A stretch of 64,000 bases of DNA, taken from positions 124,001-188,000 of the forward strand of contig JAIPEN010000003.1 of assembly GCA_021737145.1 (NCBI GenBank). Direction: 5' to 3'. This stretch comes from Desulfarculaceae bacterium. GTDB taxonomy: Bacteria > Desulfobacterota > Desulfarculia > Desulfarculales > Desulfarculaceae. Of the stretch, positions 42,142 through 50,604 are shown piece by piece (the first letter of the stretch is position 1; each line of letters starts with the position of its first letter). Below the pieces are notes generated by a model. The model saw only the letters and a program-made list of their open reading frames with translations, had not been told where the DNA came from and made no database searches. The translations under genes were made by a program, and so were the position numbers.

Positions 42142-42404
42142 GCCCGAACCTTTTCGCGCCCCCTTGAAAGAGTTATCCCGGCACAAAACCGGGTGTATAA
42201 GCTTGGACTGCTTGCAAAGGCGCCCGGGGCAGACAGTGCAAGTAGTCAAAACAACTACTTAATAGCGTCACAAAAAACAATATTTGTTTTTTTATAACAT
42301 TTGCCATAAAAAGGTGCAATGCTTTTTGCGGGCCTGGGAGGGCCTTTTCGCCTGCCGGATTCGAGCATATTCCTCTTCCCAACCTCAGGCAAGGGGGGGC
42401 ACGC
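42142..42404. other. AT-rich divergent control region korA / MFS
   Basis: No gene in 263 bases. AAAAAACAATATT at 42272-42284 is the reverse complement of the 13-base word at 35567-35579 and is part of a near palindrome with TTTGTTTTTTT. It may be a shared operator; see the findings. Confidence 0.45.
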
Positions 42405-43667
42405 ATGGTCACGAGCACCCAGGGTTCCTTCAGGCGTCCAGGCCGCCGCTGGCTGGTATTCGCCCTGTGCGCCGCCCTGTTCATGTGCTCCCAGTTCTTC
42501 CGGGTCTCCGGGGCGGTGATCGCCCCCCAGCTCCAGTCCGACCTGGGCCTGGACCCCGAGCAGCTCGGCTTCTTGGGGGCCTGCTTTTTCTACGCATTCG
42601 CCACCGCCCAGATCCCCCTGGCCCTGTATCTGGACCGCCTGGGGGCCCGCGTCACCATGACCGGCCTTTCGCTGCTGGGCGGGGTGGGCGCGGTGGTCTT
42701 TTCCATGGCCGACACCATGACCGGCGCGGCGGTGGGGCGGCTCTTGATCGGCCTGGGCATGGCCGGCAACCTCATGGGCCCCATGAAGCTGTTCACCAAC
42801 TGGTTCAGCCCCCGCGAGTTCGCCACCCTCTCGGGGCTGATTTTTTCCATCGGCACCATGGGCAACATGATGGCCGCCACCCCCCTGGCCCTGATGGCCG
42901 ACGCCCTGGGCTGGCGCTGGGCCTTCCGGGCCATCGGCCTGGCCACCGTGCTCATCGCCCTGATCTTCTGGTGGCTGGTGCGCGAACATCCCGAGGGAGC
43001 CTCCCAGACCGAGCTCAAGGCCGACGCGGGCTCCACCATGTCCACCATGCAGTGCATCAAGACCCTGCTGAGCAACCGCAACTACTGGTTCGCCTCCTGG
43101 GGCACCTTCTGCCGCTACGGCACCTTCGTGGCCATCCAGGGCCTGTGGGCCGGGCCTTATCTCATCGAAGGCCTGGGCTACAGCAACGTGCAGGCGGGCA
43201 ACTTGCTGGTCCTTTTGAACCTGGGCCTGATCATCGGCTCGCCCCTGGGCGGCTGGCTCTCGGACCGGGTGTTGAACACCCGCAAGTGGATGGCGGTGAT
43301 CGGCATGGCCGCGCTCTGCCTGGCCGAGCTGTGGCTGACCATGGGCTGGGGCACCTCCAGCGAGATGATCCTGGGCACCGGGTTCTTCGCCGTGGGCCTG
43401 TCCGCCTCCTGGGGCAACATCATCTACGCCCACATCAAGGAAGTGATGCCCTCCCAGATGACCGGCATGGCCCTGACCGGGGTGAACTTCTTCACCATGG
43501 CCGGGGGCGGCTTCTTCCTGCAATTCATGGGCACCGCGGTGCAGTCCTTCGCGCCGGAGGGGGCCACGGGCATCGCGGTCTACGCCCCGGCCTTCGGGAT
43601 GGCCTTCGGGGCCATGGCCCTGGCCACCCTGCTCTATCTGTTCAGCCAGGACGCCCCCCGCCGGTAA
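42405..43667 (+). CDS. MFS transporter
   Basis: 420 residues and about 12 membrane helices. The loop-2/3 signature region is ALYLDRLGARVTMTGLSLLGG (72-92; family pattern G-x-x-x-D-R-x-G-R-R). It resembles the MFS protein at 707-1996. It sits divergent from korA across an AT-rich region, so it may import the acid that Kor and neighbours consume. The start ATG 42405 follows an AAGGGGGGG run. Confidence 0.85.
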   Translation: MVTSTQGSFRRPGRRWLVFALCAALFMCSQFFRVSGAVIAPQLQSDLGLDPEQLGFLGACFFYAFATAQIPLALYLDRLGARVTMTGLSLLGGVGAVVFSMADTMTGAAVGRLLIGLGMAGNLMGPMKLFTNWFSPREFATLSGLIFSIGTMGNMMAATPLALMADALGWRWAFRAIGLATVLIALIFWWLVREHPEGASQTELKADAGSTMSTMQCIKTLLSNRNYWFASWGTFCRYGTFVAIQGLWAGPYLIEGLGYSNVQAGNLLVLLNLGLIIGSPLGGWLSDRVLNTRKWMAVIGMAALCLAELWLTMGWGTSSEMILGTGFFAVGLSASWGNIIYAHIKEVMPSQMTGMALTGVNFFTMAGGGFFLQFMGTAVQSFAPEGATGIAVYAPAFGMAFGAMALATLLYLFSQDAPRR

Positions 43668-43704
43668 AACCGAGACCCGGGCCCGAACGGCGTGTTCTCG
43701 CGGT

Positions 43705-43733
43705 TTGACAGCAACGCCAGATGCGTTTAGTTT
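43705..43733 (+). promoter_or_regulatory. Promoter candidate for the outer-membrane protein gene
   Basis: Consensus -35 TTGACA (43705-43710), 17 bases, TAGTTT (43728-43733). The -10 is weak; a start about 30 bases further is expected. Confidence 0.4.
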
Positions 43734-43770
43734 CTATTAAATAGCCAACTTCACACTGGAGAGCCTAGCC

Positions 43771-44766
43771 GTGAGACGACTCAGCCGCCTTGGCCCAGCC
43801 CTCCTGGGATTCATTTGCTGCCTGTTCCTGGCCGGCACGGCCCAGGCTCAGGGCATAGCCGCCTGGTTCGACCCCACGCTGGGGGACCTCAAACACAACA
43901 TCATCTATGACCTGAACTACTCTCCGGACCGCGCGGTGGAGGGCCAGGAAGTGGACATGGGCTATTTGCAGAACTCGGTGCGCTTCGTGCTCCCGGTTTG
44001 GCAAAACTCCCGCCACGAGTTCTCATTCAACGGCCGCGCCGCCCTCATGGCGGTGAACACCGACGCCATTTTGCCCCAGAGCAACCGCCCCTTTCCCGAC
44101 GACCTGTGGGATCTGCGCGCCGGGGCCACCTACCGTTACAAGCTGGAGCGGGGCTGGGTGGCCGGGGGCAACCTGACCGTGGGCTCGCCCAGCGACAAAC
44201 CCTTCAACAAGCTCGACGACACCTCCATCAATGCCACCGCCTCGTTGATGGTCCCCCAGAGCAAGCGCCATTACTGGCTGTTTTTTATCAACTACTCCAA
44301 CACCCGCGACTTCCTGGCCGGCATACCCATTCCCGGCGCGGCCTATTCCTATCGCCGGGGCAAGGAGCTGTGGCTGCTCCTGGGCCTGCCCCTGGCCATC
44401 GTGCGCTGGCAGCCCACCCCCAAGTGGACCCTGGCCGGCACCTACATCTACCCGCGCAGCATCATCACCCGCGTCGGTTACCGCATCCTGCCCTGGCTGG
44501 AGCCCTACGTGGGGTTCGACTGGACCTATGAGCGCTGGTTCCTCAGCGACCGCACCGACGACAAGGACCGCTTGTTCTTCTATCAAAAACAGATCAAGGC
44601 CGGAATCAAGCTGCCCTTCAGCCGGGACATGAGCCTGAACCTGTCCGGAGCCTATGCCTTTGACCGGCTGTGGTTCGAGGGCAACGACTACGACGACCGC
44701 GACCAGGACCGCATCAACTTAGAAAATGGCCTGGTGTTCAGCCTGGCCCTGAAGTGGAGCTTCTAG
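43771..44766 (+). CDS. Outer-membrane beta-barrel protein, unknown function
   Basis: 331 residues. Signal peptide about 1-26 (PALLGFICCLFLAGTAQAQG). The mature part is an alternation of amphipathic strands rich in Trp, Tyr and Phe, and the last residues (LALKWSF) give the terminal aromatic typical of outer-membrane barrels recognised by BAM. No known family is evident. It could be a pore or adhesin-like protein. GTG start with GGAGAG seven bases upstream. Single-gene unit ended by a bidirectional terminator. Confidence 0.75.
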   Translation: MRRLSRLGPALLGFICCLFLAGTAQAQGIAAWFDPTLGDLKHNIIYDLNYSPDRAVEGQEVDMGYLQNSVRFVLPVWQNSRHEFSFNGRAALMAVNTDAILPQSNRPFPDDLWDLRAGATYRYKLERGWVAGGNLTVGSPSDKPFNKLDDTSINATASLMVPQSKRHYWLFFINYSNTRDFLAGIPIPGAAYSYRRGKELWLLLGLPLAIVRWQPTPKWTLAGTYIYPRSIITRVGYRILPWLEPYVGFDWTYERWFLSDRTDDKDRLFFYQKQIKAGIKLPFSRDMSLNLSGAYAFDRLWFEGNDYDDRDQDRINLENGLVFSLALKWSF

Positions 44767-44767
44767 G

Positions 44768-44887
44768 GCGGCTCGCCAGACGGCGGGATACGGCGTTGCG
44801 GACTTCACTCCAGCCTCGACGTAGGCTTTGCTAGGCCTCCGGCTGTCGCTTGCCCGCGCCTTGTCTGCCGCCGCCTGGCTGTGCCGC
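44768..44887 (+). repeat. Dispersed intergenic repeat, copy B
   Basis: Matches copy A (37785-37905) over its whole length; see that entry. It follows the outer-membrane gene stop by two bases, as copy A follows BKACE. Both copies therefore lie in a transcribed trailer. Confidence 0.7.
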
Positions 44888-44910
44888 TTAAGGCGGGCGC
44901 ATTGTAGGGG

Positions 44911-44974
44911 CAAAAAAAATAAGCGCCCGCCGCGCAAGCCCCATCAAGGGCCCGCCGGCGGGCGCCGGTTTTTT
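44911..44974. terminator. Bidirectional terminator
   Basis: GCGCCCGCC (44923-44931) pairs with GGCGGGCGC (44957-44965). On the plus strand it is followed by CGGTTTTTT, and on the minus strand by TTATTTTTTTTG, so it can end both the outer-membrane gene and the ferritin-like gene. Confidence 0.75.
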
Positions 44975-44992
44975 CGCCTCAACAGTACAGGG

Positions 44993-45334
44993 CTACTTTT
45001 TCTTCTTCACGGCCTTTTTCTTGGCCGGCTTCTTCTTGAGCTTGGCGGCCATCTCGTCCACCTCTTCGGCGCCGTTGGCCAGCCACTTTTCCTCGTCCGG
45101 CCACAGAATCTTGATCAGGCGCTGAAACTCGCCGGCATGCTCTTTTTCCTCGTCCGCGATGTCCTGGAGCACCGCAGCGGCCAGCTTGTTGCTGGTGGCG
45201 TCGGCCAGGGCTTCGTAGAGATGGATGGCTTCCTGCTCGGCGGCCAGGGACAGGCGCAGGGCACGGGCCAGTTCGCGGTTGGTAAGCTTGCGTCCGGGTT
45301 TAACCCCCACAAAGGGGTCCATGAAATCAGGCAT
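44993..45334 (-). CDS. Ferritin-like (rubrerythrin/encapsulated-ferritin type) protein
   Basis: 113 residues. After the MPDF-x-DPFVGVKPGRKL opening, the helices contain AAEQEAIHLYEALAD (about 31-45) and DIADEEKEHAGEFQRL (about 58-73), the E..x..H-type di-iron ligand set. Short stand-alone ferritins of this type occur with encapsulin shells in other bacteria; no shell gene is in this window. The lysine-rich end (KKKPAKKKAVKKKK) is odd for the family. I chose ATG 45334 with AAGGAG upstream rather than the longer start at 45352. Expected role: iron storage or peroxide/iron handling. Confidence 0.75.
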   Translation of the reverse strand: MPDFMDPFVGVKPGRKLTNRELARALRLSLAAEQEAIHLYEALADATSNKLAAAVLQDIADEEKEHAGEFQRLIKILWPDEEKWLANGAEEVDEMAAKLKKKPAKKKAVKKKK

Positions 45335-45500
45335 GAATCTTCTCCTTTCCATGAGGGCGCGCCCCCGCGCGCCCCTGCGATGTAGCCATGCTGTCTATAC
45401 ATTATAGGCGCCAAGCGGGGGGGATTTCAAAATCCTCCCGGCTTGACGCCTCCCCGGCCCTGGCCTACAGTAGCCGCACCAAGCGCGAAACGGAAAAAGC

Positions 45501-46145
45501 ATGAGCCCCGAGCAAGCACAACCGCCCCTGGATTTGGCCGCCTTCCGAAAGGCCCTGGAGCAGCTATGGTCCCAGGCCGACCAGGCCTTTGCCCAGGTGG
45601 CCCAGGCCTTTGCCAAGGAAGTACGCTGCGGCTCGGGCTGCGACGACTGCTGCCACGCGGTGTTCGACCTGACCCCGGCCGAGGTGCTGGGCCTGGCCCT
45701 GGCCTTTCGCGCCCTGCCCCGGGCCGAGCGCCGCGAGGCCCTGCGCCGGGCCGAAAAGGCCGCCGCCGAGTTCGACCAGATCGCCAAGGCCGCCCTTAGC
45801 CAGCCCGAGCAGGAGCGGCTCACCACCTTCTCGCGGGCGCGCATCGCCTGTCCCCTGCTGGTCAAGGGCCGCTGCCTGCTCTACGCGGTGCGCCCCCTGA
45901 CCTGCCGCATCTACGGGGTGCCCGTGGCCGCGGCGGGCGGAGGCCACGCCTGCCCCCGCTCGGGCTTTGACCAGGGCGAGTCCTATCCCACCGTGGACTG
46001 GGACCTGGTGCAGCAGGCCCTGAACCAGATCAGCGCCGTGGCCGTGCAGCTGGCGCCCGCGCTGCCCCGGGAGCGCATCGACCTGGCCCGCGCCCTGACC
46101 TGGGCCTCGGACCAGGCCTTGACCCTCGCGGCGCTGGAAGCCTAG
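45501..46145 (+). CDS. YkgJ family cysteine-cluster protein
   Basis: 214 residues. Cysteines characteristic of the family: CGSGCDDCCHAVFDLTPAEV (about 44-63) and ARIACPLLVKGRCLLYAVRPLTCRIYGVP, which bind a metal or Fe-S/zinc centre. The function of YkgJ proteins is unknown. It lies between a ferritin-like gene and polA. An N-terminal acidic stretch is present. No conflict with other readings. Confidence 0.8.
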   Translation: MSPEQAQPPLDLAAFRKALEQLWSQADQAFAQVAQAFAKEVRCGSGCDDCCHAVFDLTPAEVLGLALAFRALPRAERREALRRAEKAAAEFDQIAKAALSQPEQERLTTFSRARIACPLLVKGRCLLYAVRPLTCRIYGVPVAAAGGGHACPRSGFDQGESYPTVDWDLVQQALNQISAVAVQLAPALPRERIDLARALTWASDQALTLAALEA

Positions 46146-46198
46146 GCTGACCCCAGGGGCGTTCGCCGCCCCGCCCACCCATCAACCGGAGAGCGGCC

Positions 46199-48871
46199 GT
46201 GGCCACCAAGCCCACCCTATATCTGCTGGACGCCTCCAGCTACATCCACCGCGCCTTCCACGCCATCAAGAACCTCTCCACCAGCGGCGGGGTGCCCACC
46301 GGCGCGGTGTACGGCTTCGTGCAGATGGTCCTGAAGGTGCTGGCCGACGCCCAGCCCGAGTACGTGGGCGTGATCTACGACGCCAAAGGCCCCACCTTCC
46401 GCCACCAGATGTACAAGCCCTACAAGGCCAACCGCCCGCCCCTGGACCCGGCCCTCAAGACCCAGTTCCCCTTGGTTCGGCAAGTGGTCACCGCCTTGGG
46501 CCTGCCGGCCATGGAGATGGAGGGCTACGAGGCCGACGACCTCATGGCCACCCTGGCCCGCCAGGCCGAGGAACAGGGCTACAAGGTGGTGCTGGTCTCG
46601 GGCGACAAGGACCTGTACCAGCTTGTCGATGACAACGTGACCCTGTGGGACACCATGAAGGACCTGCGCTACGGTCCGGCCGAGGTGAAGGACAAGCTGG
46701 GGGTGGGCCCCGAGCGGGTGGTGGACTTTCAGGCGCTCACCGGCGACAGCGCCGACAACATCCCCGGCGTGCCCGGGGTGGGGCCCAAAAAGGCGGCCAA
46801 GCTGCTGGAGGATCACCAGGACCTGGAAGACCTGCTGACCGCCGCGCCGGACATGAAAAAGTCCAAGATGCGCGAAAACCTCATCGCCCACGCCGACGAC
46901 GCCCGCATGAGCTGGAAGCTGGCCAAGCTGGCCACCGACGCGCCGGTGAAGTTCGTGCCCGAGGCCTTCCGCTTCGAGGAGCCCGACCCCGAGGTGCTCA
47001 CCCCGGTGCTGGCCCAGCTCGAGTTCTCATCGTTGGTCAAACAGTTCGCGCCCGAGGCCAAAAAGGGCGAGGGCGACTACCGCCTGGTGACCGATCCGGC
47101 CGAGCTGAAAAAGATCATCGCCCAGGCCGAAAAAAAGGGGCGCGTGTCCATCGACACCGAGACCACCAGCATCGACGCCATGGAGGCCGAGCTGGTTGGC
47201 TTTTCCCTGTGCTGCAAGTCCGCCGAGGCGGTGTACGTGCCCGTGGGGCACCAGCTGCCGGACGGCGAAAAGCAGATGGCCCGGGACGAGGCCCTGAAGC
47301 TCCTGAAGCCCCTGTGCGCCGACGCCAAGGTGGCCAAGGTGGGTCAGAACCTCAAGTACGACCACATCGTGCTCACCCGGGCGGGCGCGCCGCTCAAGAA
47401 CATCGCCTTTGACACCATGGTGGCCTCCTACCTGCTCAACCCCGGCAAGACCTCCCACGGCCTGGCGGCCATCGCGGCCGAGTTTTTGGGGCGCGGGGTC
47501 ATCTCCTACGAGGAGGCCACCGGCGGCAAGAACCAGAGCTTCGCCTTTGCCAGCCTGGATCAGGCCACGCCCTACGCGGCCGAGGACGCGGACGTGGCCT
47601 GGCAGGCCTCCGAGGTGCTGGAGCCCCGCCTGGAAGAGGCCGGCTTGGAGCCCCTGTTCACCGATTTGGAAATGCCCCTGGTGCCGCTGCTGGCCCAGCT
47701 GGAGATGAACGGGGTCAAGCTGGACGTGCCGGCCCTGAACGACCTGAGCAAGGAGCTGGCCGAACAGCTGGCCCGGATCGAGGACACCTGCTACAAGCTG
47801 GCCGGGCATAAGTTCAACCTGAACTCGCCGTCGCAGCTGGCCAAGGTGCTCTTCGAGGAGCTGGGCCTCACCCAGGTGAAAAAGACCAAGAAAAAGACCG
47901 GCTACTCCACCGACGTGACCGTGCTGACCATCCTGGCCGCCGAGCACCCATTGCCCGCCGAGGTCCTCAACTACCGCACCCTGACCAAGATCAAGGGCAC
48001 CTATGTGGACACCCTGCCCGCCCTGGTGCACCCGGAGACCGGGCGGGTGCACACCAGCTTCAACCAGGCGGTGACCGCCACCGGCCGCCTGAGCTCGTCC
48101 GACCCCAATTTGCAGAACATCCCCGTGCGCTCCGACCTGGGCCTCAGGATACGCGAGTGCTTCGTGCCCGAGGCGGGCAGGCTCATGCTCAGCGCGGACT
48201 ACTCCCAGATCGAGCTTCGGGTGCTGGCCCACCTGAGCCAAGACCCGCTGCTGCTGCAAGACCTGTCCCAGGGCCTGGACGTGCACACCCAGACCGCGTC
48301 GCGCCTGTTCGAGGTGGAGCCCGGAGAGGTTACCAAGGCGATGCGGGCGAGGGCCAAGACCGTGAACTTCGGGGTGCTCTACGGCATGAGCGCCTTCCGC
48401 CTGGCCCGCGAGCAGGGCGTCAGCAACTCCGAGGCCCAGGAGATCATCTCCAAGTACCTGGGCCGCTACGCGGGCATCGCCGCTTTTCAGCAGGCCAACC
48501 TGGCCGGGGCCCGCGACAAGGGCTACGTGACCACCCTGCTGGGCAGGCGGCGCTTTTTGCCCACCATCAACTCCAGCGACCGGGTGGCCCGCGAGGCGGC
48601 CGAGCGGGTGGCGCTCAACACCCCCATCCAGGGCACGGCCGCGGACCTGATCAAGCTGGCCATGCTCAAGGTGCAGGCCATGCTGGACGCCGAGCACCCC
48701 GACGCCCTGATGATCTTGCAGGTGCACGACGAGTTGGTCTTCGAGGTGCCCGAGAAGCAGGTGGAGCCGTTCGCCGAGCGGGTGCGCTCGGAGATGGAGG
48801 GGGTGTACCGGCTGGCCGTGGAGCTAAAGGTGGACCTCGGCTGGGGGGCCAACTGGGCCGAGGCGCACTAG
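46199..48871 (+). CDS. polA: DNA polymerase I
   Basis: 890 residues with three domains: 5'-3' exonuclease (about 1-290; YLLDASSYIHRAFHAI, EGYEADDLMATLA, VSGDKDLYQLV), 3'-5' exonuclease (about 295-490) with its metal residues present (SIDTETTSIDA; YDHIVL; YAAEDADVAW), so proofreading should be active, and the family A polymerase (about 515-890; DYSQIELRVLAHLSQD, palm LQVHDELVFEV). Repair and Okazaki-fragment processing enzyme. GTG start. Downstream gene begins 22 bases later. Confidence 0.97.
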   Translation: MATKPTLYLLDASSYIHRAFHAIKNLSTSGGVPTGAVYGFVQMVLKVLADAQPEYVGVIYDAKGPTFRHQMYKPYKANRPPLDPALKTQFPLVRQVVTALGLPAMEMEGYEADDLMATLARQAEEQGYKVVLVSGDKDLYQLVDDNVTLWDTMKDLRYGPAEVKDKLGVGPERVVDFQALTGDSADNIPGVPGVGPKKAAKLLEDHQDLEDLLTAAPDMKKSKMRENLIAHADDARMSWKLAKLATDAPVKFVPEAFRFEEPDPEVLTPVLAQLEFSSLVKQFAPEAKKGEGDYRLVTDPAELKKIIAQAEKKGRVSIDTETTSIDAMEAELVGFSLCCKSAEAVYVPVGHQLPDGEKQMARDEALKLLKPLCADAKVAKVGQNLKYDHIVLTRAGAPLKNIAFDTMVASYLLNPGKTSHGLAAIAAEFLGRGVISYEEATGGKNQSFAFASLDQATPYAAEDADVAWQASEVLEPRLEEAGLEPLFTDLEMPLVPLLAQLEMNGVKLDVPALNDLSKELAEQLARIEDTCYKLAGHKFNLNSPSQLAKVLFEELGLTQVKKTKKKTGYSTDVTVLTILAAEHPLPAEVLNYRTLTKIKGTYVDTLPALVHPETGRVHTSFNQAVTATGRLSSSDPNLQNIPVRSDLGLRIRECFVPEAGRLMLSADYSQIELRVLAHLSQDPLLLQDLSQGLDVHTQTASRLFEVEPGEVTKAMRARAKTVNFGVLYGMSAFRLAREQGVSNSEAQEIISKYLGRYAGIAAFQQANLAGARDKGYVTTLLGRRRFLPTINSSDRVAREAAERVALNTPIQGTAADLIKLAMLKVQAMLDAEHPDALMILQVHDELVFEVPEKQVEPFAERVRSEMEGVYRLAVELKVDLGWGANWAEAH

Positions 48872-48893
48872 GGAGCGATGTCGGGAGGAGACG

Positions 48894-50507
48894 ATGGCCG
48901 ACTTTCAGCGCTACATAGGTATCGATTACTCCGGGGCCGCAGCGCCGGACAAGCGCCTGCCCGGCCTGCGGGTCTATACGGCAGAGGGCGACGGGCCTGC
49001 GGAAGAGGTTCGGCCTGACCCTGAAAACTCCGCCAAGAACTGGGCCCGCCGCAGGCTGGCGGAATGGCTGCTGGGGCAGTTAAAGGAAGACAAATCCGCA
49101 CTGGTTGGCATTGACCATGCCTTCTCCTTTCCCGAAGAGTATTTCGCACGCCACAACCTCCCGCGTAACTGGGACGCCTTCCTCACTGACTTCCACAAGT
49201 ATTGGCCCACGGACGAGCCAGAGGCCGTGGCGGGTAAGCTCAAAGAAGAGGCAGGAAAGGGAAAGGAGCGCGGGGGCGAGACCCGCTGGCGGCGGCTCAC
49301 TGAGCAGCAATGCGGGGCCAAGTCGGTGTTCCAGTTCAACGTCAACGGCACGGTGGCCCACTCCACTCACGCCGGACTGCCCTGGCTGCTCCACCTGCGC
49401 AAAGAGCTGGGAAGGAAAATTCACTTTTGGCCCTTTGACGGCTGGGAGGTCCCGGCCGGCAAGTCGGCGGTGATCGAAGTTTACCCTGCTCTTTTCAGGC
49501 CTGATTTTCCCCTGAGCGGCGTCTCCCTGGATCAACACGACGCCTACGCCGTTGCCAAATGGATGCAACAAAAAGACTTGGATGACACCCTTAAAGACTT
49601 CTTACAGCCCAACCTCACTCGCCACCAACGCCGGGTCGCGGAGTACGAGGGCTGGATTCTGGGGGTGATGGGCGAGGCGACAGGCATGAGCGACAACCTC
49701 AACCCTCTCCTCCTCCCCGACGGCCAAGTGCTCGGCCAGTCCGGCGACTATTTAGTCATTGATGGCATCAAGACCTACTACGAGGTGCACGGGACGGGCG
49801 AGCCCCTGCTCTTGCTCATGGGCGGCCTGGTCACTTTGGAGTCTTTGGCCGGCATCCTGCCCGGGCTCATGGAGCGCTACCGGGTTTGGCTGCCCGAGCG
49901 GCGGGGCCACGGCCGCTCCCACGATGGCGACGCGCCCCACTCCTATGCCCTGTATGCGGCCGACGCGGCCGGATTCATGCAGGCCGTGGGCCTGGGGCGG
50001 GCCCCGGTGGTGGGCTGGAGCGACGGCGGGGGAGCGGGGCTTTACCTGGCCCTTGAGCACCCCGAGCTGGTGGAGCGTTTGGCCCTGATCGGCACGGCCG
50101 CCCATGTGACCGGCTATGACGCGGGGTTCTACAACCTGGCCAAGGAGATGACGGTTGACACCCTGCCCGCCGAAGACCGCCACCTGCTGAGCAGCCTCAC
50201 CCCCCTGGGGCCGGAGCACCTGCCCCGCCTGGTGGCCGCGGTCAAGCGGATGTGGCTCACCTCACCCGTTCTGCTGGACCAGGACCTGGCCAAAATCAAG
50301 GCTCCCTGCCTGGTGCTCATCGGCCAGCACGACCTGGTGCGCCTGGAGCACGCCGCGGCCATGGCCCGGGCCCTGCCCCAGGGGCAGTTGGCCGTGGCGC
50401 CGGGGGTGAGCCATTACGGCCCAACGGAGCGGCCCTGGCTGATCAACTCCCTGCTTCTGGACTTCCTGGAGGGCGCTCCCTCCCTGGGCCTGGAGCCGGG
50501 CGAATAG
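48894..50507 (+). CDS. Fusion of DUF429-like (RNase H-fold) domain and alpha/beta hydrolase
   Basis: 537 residues in one continuous frame. Residues about 1-265 begin RYIGIDYSGA, then VGIDHAFSFPEEYF and IEVYPALFRP and end EGWILGVMGEA, the pattern of DUF429 predicted nucleases. From about 282 an alpha/beta hydrolase starts (YLVIDGIKTYYEVHGTGEPL), with a nucleophile elbow GWSDGGGAG (about 373-381; Asp in place of the usual Ser), an acid near LVLIGQHD and a final His in VSHYGP. The first half is less GC-rich than the second. Either a true fusion or an insertion that removed the stop. Function unknown. Confidence 0.7.
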   Translation: MADFQRYIGIDYSGAAAPDKRLPGLRVYTAEGDGPAEEVRPDPENSAKNWARRRLAEWLLGQLKEDKSALVGIDHAFSFPEEYFARHNLPRNWDAFLTDFHKYWPTDEPEAVAGKLKEEAGKGKERGGETRWRRLTEQQCGAKSVFQFNVNGTVAHSTHAGLPWLLHLRKELGRKIHFWPFDGWEVPAGKSAVIEVYPALFRPDFPLSGVSLDQHDAYAVAKWMQQKDLDDTLKDFLQPNLTRHQRRVAEYEGWILGVMGEATGMSDNLNPLLLPDGQVLGQSGDYLVIDGIKTYYEVHGTGEPLLLLMGGLVTLESLAGILPGLMERYRVWLPERRGHGRSHDGDAPHSYALYAADAAGFMQAVGLGRAPVVGWSDGGGAGLYLALEHPELVERLALIGTAAHVTGYDAGFYNLAKEMTVDTLPAEDRHLLSSLTPLGPEHLPRLVAAVKRMWLTSPVLLDQDLAKIKAPCLVLIGQHDLVRLEHAAAMARALPQGQLAVAPGVSHYGPTERPWLINSLLLDFLEGAPSLGLEPGE

Positions 50508-50525
50508 GCTAAATAATCGGCTGCC

Positions 50526-50554
50526 TTGACGCTTTGGCGGCCCCCCGCTATAAA
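50526..50554 (+). promoter_or_regulatory. Promoter candidate for waaA
   Basis: TTGACG (50526-50531), 17-base spacer, TATAAA (50549-50554), about 50 bases upstream of the waaA ATG. A strong match to the housekeeping consensus. Confidence 0.6.
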
Positions 50555-50604
50555 TGGAGCAACCCTAGGAGCCATGGGGGCTTTCGGCGGGCAAGCGGGC
50601 GGGC

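Noticed and set aside
42142-42249. 36-residue N-terminal extension of korA
   Set aside because: Not conserved in the family and reaches into the AT-rich control region; ATG 42141 gives the standard start.
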